Assembly: GCA_013146195.2 (NCBI GenBank)
Contig: CM028377.1
Span: forward strand, 33,733,632-33,797,631
Source of the DNA: Codonopsis lanceolata
Lineage: Eukaryota; Streptophyta; Magnoliopsida; Asterales; Campanulaceae
Length of the DNA: 64,000 nt
Direction of reading: 5' to 3'
Under the pieces are notes generated by a model. That model saw nothing but the letters and a program-made list of their open reading frames with translations, was not told where the DNA came from and made no database searches. Shown in pieces: positions 35,538 to 45,808 of this stretch (position 1 is its first letter; every line of letters starts with the position of its first letter). The translations under genes were made by a program, and so were the position numbers.

Positions 35538-38500
35538 TGTAAGATCCCGATTCCCGGTTAGCTTGAATTGCGTGCAAAGCTCGCATTTCCTCTTTCGTTG
35601 ATTGCTCGTTTGGTTTGTGAGAGAGTCTAAATGTGTATGAGAGATCACATAAGACTAAAACACTCTAAGAAATGTCATATAGTGGTTGACTTGTTAAAGT
35701 CAAAAGTCGTAACCGACGATAGTCGAAATGCGGCAGCGATTGAGAGTTTATTCGGGTTTTGTGTTCTGGACCTCGATTTGGTCCCAGATCTTTACATGAT
35801 GATTAAATAACATGTTTAGATGTGTTAGACTTCTAATTGGATGTATTCCATAAGTCTCGTGAAGTTTTGACGCCTCGAGAATAGCAATTCTCCTTATCGC
35901 GTAGTTTGAGATTGAGCGAGCGTCTCGTCTTTCGAGGGAGCTTATTTCCCCTATCTGTTGTTCATCATCTGAGAGGCATTCAGGCCTATTTTGTAGCCCT
36001 TATAGGTGCTTATAATCATGGGTTATTACCCGTCGGTTTGCGGTTTCATTCGACGTTTAGATAGCAAGTTGTTACGTCTTGCGTCGGTTTTGCCCCGGGT
36101 TGTTTCGGGTGTTGTTTATGAGAGTCTAGACCTAATTTAAAATGGGTTTGAGACTTGGATGGTTTAGTTTAATGTTTGAGGACTTTAAGGGTTCAATTGT
36201 GAGCCATTTTGAAGCTTTAAGGCTCGAGGATGCATGCGGGGAGCAGCCAAACCGAGCAAGGAAGCAAGAAAGTGGAAGGCGAGAAGCGGCATGATGCGCT
36301 CGCATCATGCAAGGGTGATGCGACCGCAAGGGTCCCTGGGACAGCATTACGGGATTTTGTTCTGTTTTGTGCGCTGTCCGAAATTCAGCCAATTAAACCC
36401 AATTTAAATTAAGCCTAATCCTACCTTATTAACTTAAAACTAATCCTAATCATTATTAGTGAGATTGGGGATTGATTAGTGGGTGATTAAGAGGAACTAA
36501 TCCCCCATATAAAAAGAAAACAGCCGCTCTCTTTCTCACTTGTTCGTCGGCGGCGACTTCTCCCCTTCCGTCTTGACTTGAATAGGACCAAGAGAGCGCA
36601 GAGAGGCGATTTCTAGGGCTTGAAGGGCTGATCTTGGAGACCATTACTAGGAGTCTTCTTCCCCATTCAGCCGCAAGTTTGAAGAGAGAGAAGTGAGGAG
36701 AACGACTTCATCTCTTTGATTCGGGTACGGCAGTTTGTAGGAGCTGCGTTTTGGTAAGTTTCTACCCTATTTATCTTGCTTTTGGGCTCCATTGACCCTA
36801 GGGAAACAATCAATTGTGCTATGTGAGGTCAATGGAAGCCATTGTTAGGGTTTGTAGAGAAGCATGAACCCTAGGTTTTCAAATTGATGATAGAATTGGA
36901 TTGACCTATGTGAGACCATGATATATGTGAAATTCATGTTCTAACTAGTCTATTGAACTTGATTACGTTGATTATCCATGAGTTTTGATGTTGGCTTGGT
37001 TGAGATTCTTGGAGGGTGTTTTGCCCAAATTTGGTTTAGCTTGCAACATTATTGATGTGAGCTTGATTTCTATGTTTTATATGCTTAAGAGAGTATATTA
37101 AACCGGGTTGTATGATTTAATCATGAATTGGGAGTTATGATTGGTAAGATGAGCTAAATGAAATTGTGCTCAAAATGATGAATTTATTCTATGTTATATT
37201 AGTGAAGGTTTTGTCGGGTTTATGTGAGTTAAACGAACCCGGGATGATGGCTATTGTTGATAGTTATGAATATAGGGAGAATTGAGAACCATAGCTTCTA
37301 TGCCCTAAAATTTTAGAAAGGGTAGATTAGACTCAACGGAGTCATTATAGGCTTGATAATATGTTAAGCAAACTTGGGTTGAAATCCTACAATTATTGGA
37401 TTTCGTTTGGTTAATGGAGGGAAGAACATAACTTCAGGACTTTAAATGGTTGGTGATTGAGATGTGTTTTGTGGATTTTTAGTCTTGGGAATTAAGCCCG
37501 AATGACTATTGAGATTGGGTTGTAAACCTTAAGAAATTATTACGGTATGAATTTATAAAACACATAAAGAATGAAATGTGTTAGTAAGACTCAACGGAGT
37601 CGTAATAAGGCCAATAAAATGATAAAGAGCCTTGGGTTGAAACCCTACAATGTTTGGGTTTGCTTGGGTTGTGTTTGTGCACACCGGGTCTTTGGTTTGT
37701 GTCCAATGGAGACATTCATGGTATGAAGATTTATTAGAAATATGTTTTAAGCATGCTTGTTAGAGCATGGGATAATTGAGACCCGCATAAGGTCACGAGA
37801 TTATTTAAGAGAAGATTAAGAGAGAATCCTCTTCTCAAGGATTTTTGTTGCGTACATATGAAAACACTTGTGCGAAGTGACTACGGGGTAGTCATGATGT
37901 TTCAAGTATGGTGTTGGTGTTATCGATCATATATGATGATTAGGACTATGATTGAGTCCGGTGTACTTAAAATAAAGACTAAATAATAAGTCTTGAATTG
38001 TGAATATTTTGAGACTAGCGTAGTAGTCTTGGTTTGATTTGAGTTGAGGATTTAGGAAGACCTCACATTATATTTTATTAAGCTTGTAAGCTATGCTTGA
38101 ATGGGTTAATGACTTGAGGAATAATGAATACCTCAATAAAGTAGTTCTTGAACTAAACTTGTAAGTTAGTTGAACACAATGGTTATATGCAAATATATGC
38201 ATTGTTCATGATGTTTGGTGGAGCATTATGCCCTATTTGTTTATGTGCAATTATGTGCATGGTTTATGAGTTTTTGTAGAGCATTATGTCCTACATGATT
38301 TAATGAGTCCGATAATAATGAATTTGGTCTCATTAGTTTAGACAAGTAAATATCTACTTGAATGTTTGGTTAAAGTCCAGCTGGCGAGTTTTGGTTGTTG
38401 TGTCGGCAATGGGACGATTCATAGTCTTTGGGAACAATCGCTATGAATCGTTGCATTGGGTCCTTTTCTCCTCACTATTTGGCCAATAGTGGGATGTGAT

Positions 38501-39684
38501 CTCGAGTTATGCCATCCAGCTAGACATCGAGCTCTCATTTCTCATCCTAGGTTGGATGAATGTAACGAGTACTCATTAAGAAGCGATGAGTTGAGATTAC
38601 TTGGGGAGGAAACCCCAGGGTATTATTGATTGGGAATTGAGCCCGGATCATAGTTTGAGGTTTGATCTCATGGTAAGTTTATTGGGTTTTGAACCCGGAT
38701 TTGATTGTAACGGTTCGAAATACGTTTACTGTTACGCATGTTTATTTATGAGCATTTATATGAAAGATAAAATGCTACTTGATTTATGTGAGTTTATGTG
38801 CTTTAAAAATTAAGTACATGTTTCATGATGGTATACTAGCATGATACCATGATTTTATATGATTGTGCATTTATGCCATGCCATGTCATAATATGCCACA
38901 TGTTGCATTTAGAAACTTACTGGGTCATTATGACTCACTCCGTGTGATTGTTTTCCCTAGTGTGTGCGGTGATCCCGTTGAATTCCGCCGGATAACGACT
39001 CTTAGCAGGTGGTCTTCCAAGTCAAAAGCTTGGAGTTATTTAATTATTATGTTGTTATTATTTGTGAGGCTCAAATGTAAAGTTATGTAGACTTTACTTG
39101 GGTAGATTGTAGTATTATTTTATGGTTGTGTATTTGGGAGCCGGTTGTATTGCCGAGCATTTGTACCCTTAGTATTTATTTCCTTTGTCGTTTCGAGCAT
39201 GTGTGGCTCGTTTATTCTAGTTGTGGTATATTGTTGTTCCTACCTCCGATAGTTTTAGTCGTAGGGGTTTGGTTGGTGGTTTAGCATAATTTTTATGGTT
39301 ATAGTGAATTGTTCCTCCGGCATGTTATAGCCGTTGAGTGTTGTTTATCAGGTTGGGATTTTGTGCATTTGCCGCCTTGGTTGCCGATGGTTTGTGGTGC
39401 GTGTCTAATGTTGCGTCACGCGCGTCGAATTTTTGGGCCGAGAGATTTACTATCTCTTGGGTTGTTTATATTTAGGAGCGTGATAGCTCGGGTCCCATTA
39501 AGGTTTTTGCTTCCGCGAGTTTTAGTTTTATTTTACGTATTGCCGTTATGGCTTTACCTTCTGTCGTGGTTGGTTGGCTCGTCTTTTGACTCGCACCATT
39601 ATGCTTAGCAGGTGCTTGTCTCTTTGGTTGTCTGATGGCACGACCATGGGATCTCGTATTGAGATCCGGAATCGGGTTATCACA
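35538..39684 (+). repeat. 3' LTR of element B (about 4147 bp)
   Basis: It starts TGTAAGATCCCGATTCCCGG and ends near GGGTTATCACA at 39684. It matches the 5' LTR throughout, with many small differences at CAG, CTG and CGG sites and few elsewhere. The palindrome GATGCGCTCGCATC is at 36293-36306. The sequence immediately right is host pseudogene. Confidence 0.88.
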
Positions 39685-40566
39685 TCAATTGGTACGTAAT
39701 AGCTCCCGTATGGCAAATTTTTGCCCCCACCGTTGTAATTCTTAAGAACTTTCCTTGGTGATTGTCATAGTTTTGATTTCCTCCATAATATTATCGTCCA
39801 CGACTTCTTCGATGTTGATGTTGTTGGAAAAAATGTTATTTTCGGTTACTTGATCCAATTCAGTGTTACAGGGACAATTTTTACCGACCCAATCGGAGGC
39901 AAATTTGCAACAATCTAGCTTCAACCAGCTAGGCATTTGAGAGATCTATTTGGAGTAACAATCTAGGGCAACACCTATAACGCATGTGCGGTTTGTCGAT
40001 GTCATAGTGATTTGCAGCTCCAGAGGCGCAGAAAGAACTCTAATTAAAGGTTGCGATTGGTTTGATTTCATCAAATTAGGGCTTTGCATGGTGTTTGTGT
40101 TGACTTTAAGAGTGTGGTATAGAGAGGGTTGGGAGAGATCTGGGATGGAGATAATGATTGGCTTGTCGGCATGGGATTTGGTTGTCAACAAGTATAGAGC
40201 AAGAAGGACAGCTTCGAAGACGACTAGTATAAGCGTAGTTTGTGAGGAGAAATAATGGATGCGGGGAAGGTGTATGTTGGCTAGGATTGGAATGAATGAA
40301 AGAACGATGAGGCGGAGATCTGGGTCGGAGGAAAGCGTGTCGTATAGTCGGTGGCAAAGAGGACATTCACTGGAGCCGGAGGCAGGTGAGGAGAGTGAGG
40401 AGGAGATAGAACTGTAGGTAGTTAGGGAGGAGAGGAGGGAGCAAGCCGGGTGGTCGGAGTCAGCTAGGAAGAAGATAGATAGATCTGTTGCGGTGGTTGG
40501 TTCGGGAAGGATGGTGGAGAGAAGGTGGATGCGAGAACAGGCCTTGGAGATGGACTCCCACCAGGG
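39685..40566 (-). pseudogene. Hyccin (FAM126) family pseudogene, truncated
   Basis: The - strand frame is open from PWWESISKACSRIHLL (40566 downward) through LADSDHPACSLLSS, PLCHRLYDTLSSDPDLRLIV and FEAVLLALYLL to SIPDLSQPSLYHT (about 40110-40150). It reaches VIGVALDCYSK, where an in-frame TAG (39946-39948) replaces the expected codon, and continues ISQMPSWLKLDCCKFASDW to a TAA at 39742-39744. Remnants of a WELLQP-like segment reach the junction with LTR B. Plant hyccin proteins are expected to tether phosphatidylinositol 4-kinase to the plasma membrane. The start codon is lost (TAA just upstream of PWW) and the C-terminal half is missing. The family call is from remembered conserved blocks and is fairly firm. 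Confidence 0.8.
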
Positions 40567-40596
40567 TTAATGATGAAGATAGAGTTTCAAATGAGA

Positions 40597-40605
40597 ATTC
40601 ACAAA
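40597..40605. other. Left 9-bp target duplication ATTCACAAA of the MULE
   Basis: ATTCACAAA at 40597-40605 and 41906-41914, exactly outside the matching inverted termini. Nine bases is the Mutator-superfamily length. Confidence 0.85.
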
Positions 40606-41905
40606 GGGACGCGCTATTCCGACCCCCATTGCCTATCAGTTGACCCTCCCTTCTAAGTGTACCCCCAACACAAATTTAAAAAACTTGAAACCTATTTATT
40701 GACCCCCACCAATTCTTGATTTTGCCCTTTTAATTTTTTCAACTACTTCCTACACAAACCTCCCTAACTCACCTATCTACACTAACCCCCTCTATACCCC
40801 CACCCCCACTAAAAGCGTGATCATTCCCCTTTCCCCATTCACGCACACACACACGAGCGGAGCCAGAAAAAAAACGGGAAGAGACATTCTAAGAACCAAC
40901 CTAGCCAAACTCATCTTGTTGAAGAATGATTGAAGAGGAGCAGAGATTAACTTCATCAACCTCATCTCCTTCCTATCGATTTAGCAAAATGGTGAAAGGT
41001 ATGTACAATATTTTTTTTATTTTAAGTTGTGTTTTGTTGCAATACATGTGTTTATGGTTGATATATCAATTACGATAATTTGTTTTGTTTGATTGTGAGT
41101 TGTTTTAGAACCATATTTTTGCAAAAATGAGGAATTTTTTGGGCAATTTTCGAAAAGCATTTTTTAGACCTGGACGATTGAAAAAATTGGACTTGTTTGC
41201 ACCTATGGGGCCGAAATTCATCTTGCTGTTCGGCCCCCTCCAACCGAAAATAGTAATTTTGTTCGGTTGCCGAAAAAATTACTATTTTCGATTGGAGGGG
41301 GCCGAACAACATGATGAATTTCGGCCCCATAGGTCCGAACAAGTCCAATTTTTTCAGCCATCCAGGTCCGAAAAATTCACGACGATGAACTATTTTTTCA
41401 AGAAAAAAAAACGCTTTCTAAAACAATATTTAAAGCAAAAAAATGATTTTAAAACTTACCACTCGTGTGACATTGACATTTTTTTGGCTCTATGTTTGAT
41501 TTCTTCAGGCCTAATGTTGAATTCCTAGGTTTTTTAAGACTGGGAGGTTTTTGGGAAGGATTTTAGAAGAAAAGAAGGGAAAGATGAAAGAGAAGAACAT
41601 ATTTTGGTATAAGAGGGTAAATTTGTTGGAGGAATAAAAATATGCTCAATGGAGAAGATGAAGAATAAGTAGTTGAGAAGAAAGTGGTTTGTTTGTTAGG
41701 AAGAAGAGTTGAAAATATGGGGTGTATTTATTTAAGGTGGAGGTATAGTTATAGGTTTTTAGGTTTAGAAAAAGAGAAAGTGGGAATACTTATCGGGTAG
41801 AAGGGTATAAAAGGCTTTATAATTAAGGGCATTTTTATCATTAAGGAAAAAAAAAAAGGAAATAGGGGATTAACTTAGGAAAGGGGGTGCTGAATAACAC
41901 GACCC
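40606..41905. mobile_element. Non-autonomous Mutator-like element (1300 bp)
   Basis: The termini are inverted repeats: left GGGACGCGCTATTCCGACCCCC, and right, read on the other strand, GGGTCGTGTTATTCAGCACCCCC. The flanks are perfect 9-bp repeats ATTCACAAA. There is no transposase. Inside are an ATGGTGAAAG with a GTATGT splice-like donor (about 40989) and a central long hairpin (41168-41367), suggesting captured or rearranged sequence. It lies just upstream of the hyccin pseudogene start, on that gene's 5' side. Confidence 0.85.
41168..41367. repeat. Long hairpin inside the MULE (arms about 98 bp)
   Basis: The left arm 41168-41266 and right arm 41270-41367 are near-perfect reverse complements, for example CCTATGGGGCCGAAATTCAT against ATGAATTTCGGCCCCATAGG, with a loop of only a few bases. 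Transcription would give a double-stranded RNA. Confidence 0.85.
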
Positions 41906-41914
41906 ATTCACAAA

Positions 41915-42789
41915 TTGGGGGGCCTCTCAACCATTAACATTACTAAGGGAAAGTTCGGGATTTCAATTAAATTTTGACAGCAAAACTCACGGTAACCTTG
42001 TGTGGGGGGAATCTCACAACAAAAACTGAGTTCAAGGACCAAACGTATACAAAAAAAATAGTGGGACCAAACACATATTTCTTGGATAGTTCAGAGACCA
42101 AATAATATATTAATCCTAAAAATTACAACAATACATAATTCATTAATTTTATATTGTTTTTGATGTATCCAAAAATGGCTGGGCTTACGAATAAAGATAC
42201 TATCTGGGCTCTGTATCTTCTTGACCCAAACATGTCAATCAACTAAAACTCACGTGAATTAGGCAGGTGCTTACCCTACAAATGCACTCCGGTGTGAAAA
42301 TCAGTAAACACACAAATGAGATACCAATTTGATAGAGTTTTGGGGGAGGATTTTCCGGCATTAACTCCTCACGTTCTGGACGACCGTTAGCATAGCTCTT
42401 GGGTTAGCTGGTTATGCTCGCTAGGATGTCGGCCTACTCGCTATATGCTCAACCCCGAAGGCGAGTAGGAGGCTGCTTGTAAGAAGCTAGAAACATATTT
42501 GTGCCCGCTTGTGAATCGAGCTCGCACCATGATGTATGCACATGACCTACTCATGATAATAGTGATGGCGTGCTTGACACGTGACCACTGCTTGGGCCAT
42601 TTGGGTCTGGCAGCTTAGTTTTTTATTTTATTATCTTAAAAAAAGATTTTTTTTAGAAATAAATGAATTTATACGACATGATTTCTAGGCTCTAGCTTGA
42701 TTTCAGGTCTGTGTGGTGGAGCCTAGGCAAGCACTTAAAACAATTTTTAGAACACAGTAAAAAACTATTAAAATTTCACAATTGAAGAG
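41915..42789. other. Intergenic sequence, no gene seen
   Basis: AT-rich, no supported frame. Part of 42360-42600 has repeated GCTCGC/ACTCGC words reminiscent of the Tat LTR pieces at 44.0-45.0 kb, but no boundary can be drawn. Confidence 0.4.
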
Positions 42790-42799
42790 ATTAAAAAAA

Positions 42800-43233
42800 G
42801 TTTAAATCTCAATTTGGTCACCCTACTTTCGGCCAAAATTCATCAAGCTCACTCTACTTTTTTCCTTCAATTTAATCACTCTACTTTCACATAATTGGCA
42901 CGTTCATCACTCCATTCATATATTTGGATGAAAAGTTTAATTTTTTTAGGAAAATCAAAAAATACCCTAACTAAATTTGAGGGTTTTGAGGGTCGCCTTC
43001 TCCTCCCAAACATAATTTCTTATTGTGTGACTTGAATTTGTCAACACACCTTTCAAAGGTAAGGGACATTATGGTTTTTCCAAATATTTCCATCCAACTT
43101 AACTAACGGAAATGACTATAGCGATCTTATTAACTTTCGAAGCCAAGTAGAGTAATTATTATGAGGAAAAATAAATAAAGTGAGCTTAATGAATTTTGAC
43201 CAAAAGTAAGGTGACCAAATTGAGATTTAAACC
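42800..43233. mobile_element. Mutator-type MITE (434 bp)
   Basis: The inverted termini are GTTTAAATCTCAATTTGGTC on the left and GGTTTAAATCTCAATTTGGT on the right (other strand). Similarity extends inward more than 50 bp, through TCAAAATTCAT and AAGCTCACT. The direct flanks ATTAAAAAAA (42790-42799 and 43234-43243) give a 9-10 bp target duplication. There is no coding capacity. Confidence 0.85.
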
Positions 43234-43243
43234 ATTAAAAAAA

Positions 43244-43996
43244 CCACAATAATATTACTAGTTACTACATAGCAAAATTCAATCACAGTAGATTAAATTT
43301 GAAGAGTTAGCCAAATAAAGTTTTAGAGAGAATATATTCTCATGAAAGCCAAGTTATAATTAGTTTGGTTTTCATGGGAATATATTCAAACAGTTTAGAA
43401 GACTAGCCATATATACCCCTAATTTAGAGGACTCGATGCACCGTTGTACAAGTTAGCGATTAAATATATGAATAGAATAAATTTTCAAGATTATAGTCGT
43501 TGAGACTCTTATATGGTGACCATCTTTTATTTGTTCAATACTAATTGGATCAAGTTCAAATGAATTTTCTAGGTATAATTTTAAGATTTAAAAGTTTTGA
43601 GAAAGAAATAAATAATATGCACAATAAAGACAAAGTCAAAATGTTGTCATGTTGTTGAGAGATTTCTAATTTTTTTTCCCAAAAAAAAAAAAACTTGGAA
43701 GGGATAACTAACCTCACAACTGGTGTAACCCTAACTTTACCACTAAGCCACATCTTAAAAACTATGTTATTAAAAGTGAAATAATATTAATAAATTTAGG
43801 GGGCCTTATTCAATTGCTCACTTTGCACACCCTGAAGGACGACCTATGTGTGTGTTTTGAGTTGAAGGTAAATAAAGACTTTTTGGGTTCTTTTTATGTA
43901 GAAAGAAATCTAGAACGAAAACTAATTAATGTCAATTATTATTATGTACAATAACTAAGTAAGATGTTTAAATTGTGTAAAGGATTCTAACTGAAC
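43244..43996. other. Intergenic sequence, no gene seen
   Basis: AT-rich with no supported frame, repeat boundary or RNA gene. Confidence 0.4.
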
Positions 43997-45040
43997 TGCC
44001 CGGCCCAATAGGCCCAAGCCATGAGTCATGTGCCAAGAATTTTGATTTCATCCGAGCAAGCGAGCAAAGCCTTGGCCTTTATCAGGTGAGTTGCCCGCGA
44101 GCTGGGGGCTCAACCAACGAGTGGGACTTACAATGCTCGCTAGTTCGGATGCTATCGATTGAGGACGATTATGTCAGGGCAAGATTAAGTTACGATTAAG
44201 AGGCAGTTGTAATGTCAGGAAACTCTCCATTTAAAACGTTATCATTAATGGGTCAGTTAATGTGTCTGCCATTAAAAGTCCACGACCATTCATGGGTAGT
44301 TAATAACAATTATAGGCAGTTATTAACGGTTATTGGCAGTTATGTCCTCCGGCAAGTATAAAAACCTAGGGAAATGAAGGAGAAAGGTATGCACAATTAT
44401 ATTCTCTAGCTAAAACTCTGTCAAATTGATTACTCACTTGTTGAATCTAGTACTGATTCTTACGCCGGAGGGCTTTTGCAGGGAGTGCCCCTGCCTAGTT
44501 CACAATTGTTTATTCTTATCGCAGAGTTGGGCTTTGAGGATTTGAGGACACGTTGAAAGCCAGGTGTCCCGATTGGGTTTCATGGGGTCCAAAATATTTG
44601 GATGCGGATGATGAAACCCAATCGGGACACCTTGCTTTCAACGTGTCCTCAAATCCTCAAAGCCCACTTCTGCGACACCTTGCTTTCGTGAACGTGTCGG
44701 GGGGCTCAAATCCTCAAAGCCCGATACTTCTGCGATAAGAAGTGAGTAATCAATTTGGCTTTTAGCTAGAAATATAATTGTGCATACCTTTCTCCTTCAT
44801 TACCCTAGGTTTTTATGCTGCTTGCCAATAACGGATAACCCATAATGTTATTAACTACCCATGAATGGTGAACTAATGTGATAACGTTTAAATGGAAGTT
44901 TCCGGTTATAGTCGCTAACTTCTTGCATAGCATCTGAACTGCGGCATTGTAAGTCCCGCTTTGGTTGGCCCCGCTCACGATAAAGCAGGCTTCTGCTAAA
45001 TGCTTGGCACGTGACTAACTGGCCTATTGGCGGCATTCAC
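43997..45040. repeat. Inverted pair of Tat-type LTR pieces
   Basis: The left arm (about 43997-44598) and right arm (about 44618-45040, other strand) share blocks in mirrored order: GCCCAATAGGCC, GTGGGACTTACAATGC, CATTCATGGGTAGTTAATAA, AAAAACCTAGGG..ATGAAGG, GGTATGCACAATTATAT and GGGCTTTGAGGATTTGAG. The left arm holds GCCGGAGGGCTTTTGCAGGG, a motif of Tat (Retand/Ogre) LTRs that the right arm lacks. The centre is ATGGGGTCCAAAATATTTGG. It may be two elements in opposite orientation, a foldback rearrangement, or an inverted read artefact. Confidence 0.7.
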
Positions 45041-45045
45041 TCCTT

Positions 45046-45808
45046 GTTCACCGAGTATTCATGCTCGTGACGAGGAGGAGCTCAAGATTCAAAGAACACT
45101 TTCGAGAATAATCGAATCTTTCAAATACATGATCCAAATAATCTTGGAGCCAAAATTTGAATTGAATGGGCGACTTTACCCAAAACACTTTAGGCCCAAA
45201 GGCCGTCGGCCCGACCATGAAGTGGGCAGAGCCCATTTTCCTCTGAGGGCATTAAATCTTTGCCTCGTACAATGAGCCTCGTGTCAAGAGCCCAATGATT
45301 CATACTCACTAACCGGCGGTTACATTTGGGTATAAAAGACGAGTTCACTTCCCTTTAAAACTTTACCATTCACGAATTCTGAAGAAACTTGAGAGAGAAA
45401 AATCAATTTAGGAATACGTAGACTCAATCAAGAACAAGCTTCAGATTCAATCTCTCACAAGGCCTTGAAATCGAGATCAAGATCCTCGAAACTACGGGTA
45501 TTTCATGCTTCCCTCTCCAATCTCCAATTGCATTTTCTTCTTTCAAATTTTGAATTAGGGTTTATGCTGATTAAACCCTTTTTAACTCTCAACGAATTGC
45601 TCAAACACTTAGATGTAACAAACCCACGTCGATCCATTTTGCTCTTCACCGTCATCAACCATTTCAATCCAAACCAAGGGAATCGAAAATCGTGATCGGT
45701 GCCACGATCCCGTGACCTACTTGCCCTGGGTTTTTAATTTTGCTTATTTCGCTATGTCTACCCCGATCAATCTTTAATACACATTTTCTCGATTCCTCTT
45801 CCTGTAGG
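45046..45808 (+). other. LTR/leader region of a Tat-type element with ORF1
   Basis: TATAAAAG (45331-45338) is followed by a leader, then TCGTGATCGGTGCCACGATCCCG and a pyrimidine-rich acceptor CTTCCTGTAG just before the ORF1 ATG at 45809. This suggests a leader intron. The LTR boundaries and primer site could not be fixed. Confidence 0.5.

Larger units (their letters stand above)
28484..39684 (+). mobile_element. Element B: gag-only Tekay/Del-lineage element with two 4.15 kb LTRs
   Basis: The complete structure is 5' LTR (28484-32640), primer site (32643-32654), gag (32751-33677), about 1.85 kb of non-coding internal sequence, polypurine tract (35525-35537) and 3' LTR (35538-39684). No protease, reverse transcriptase, RNase H or integrase is present, so it depends on another element for movement. 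LTRs make up about three quarters of the 11.2 kb. The 5' flank (CTTAC) and 3' flank (TCAAT) do not match, so no target duplication is present; the right flank is the hyccin pseudogene and the left is TE sequence. Confidence 0.85.

Noticed and set aside
41127..41528. 133-codon open frame in the MULE
   Set aside because: Most of it is the hairpin read through both arms (mirrored residues), so the open frame is a by-product of the inverted repeat; no homology seen.
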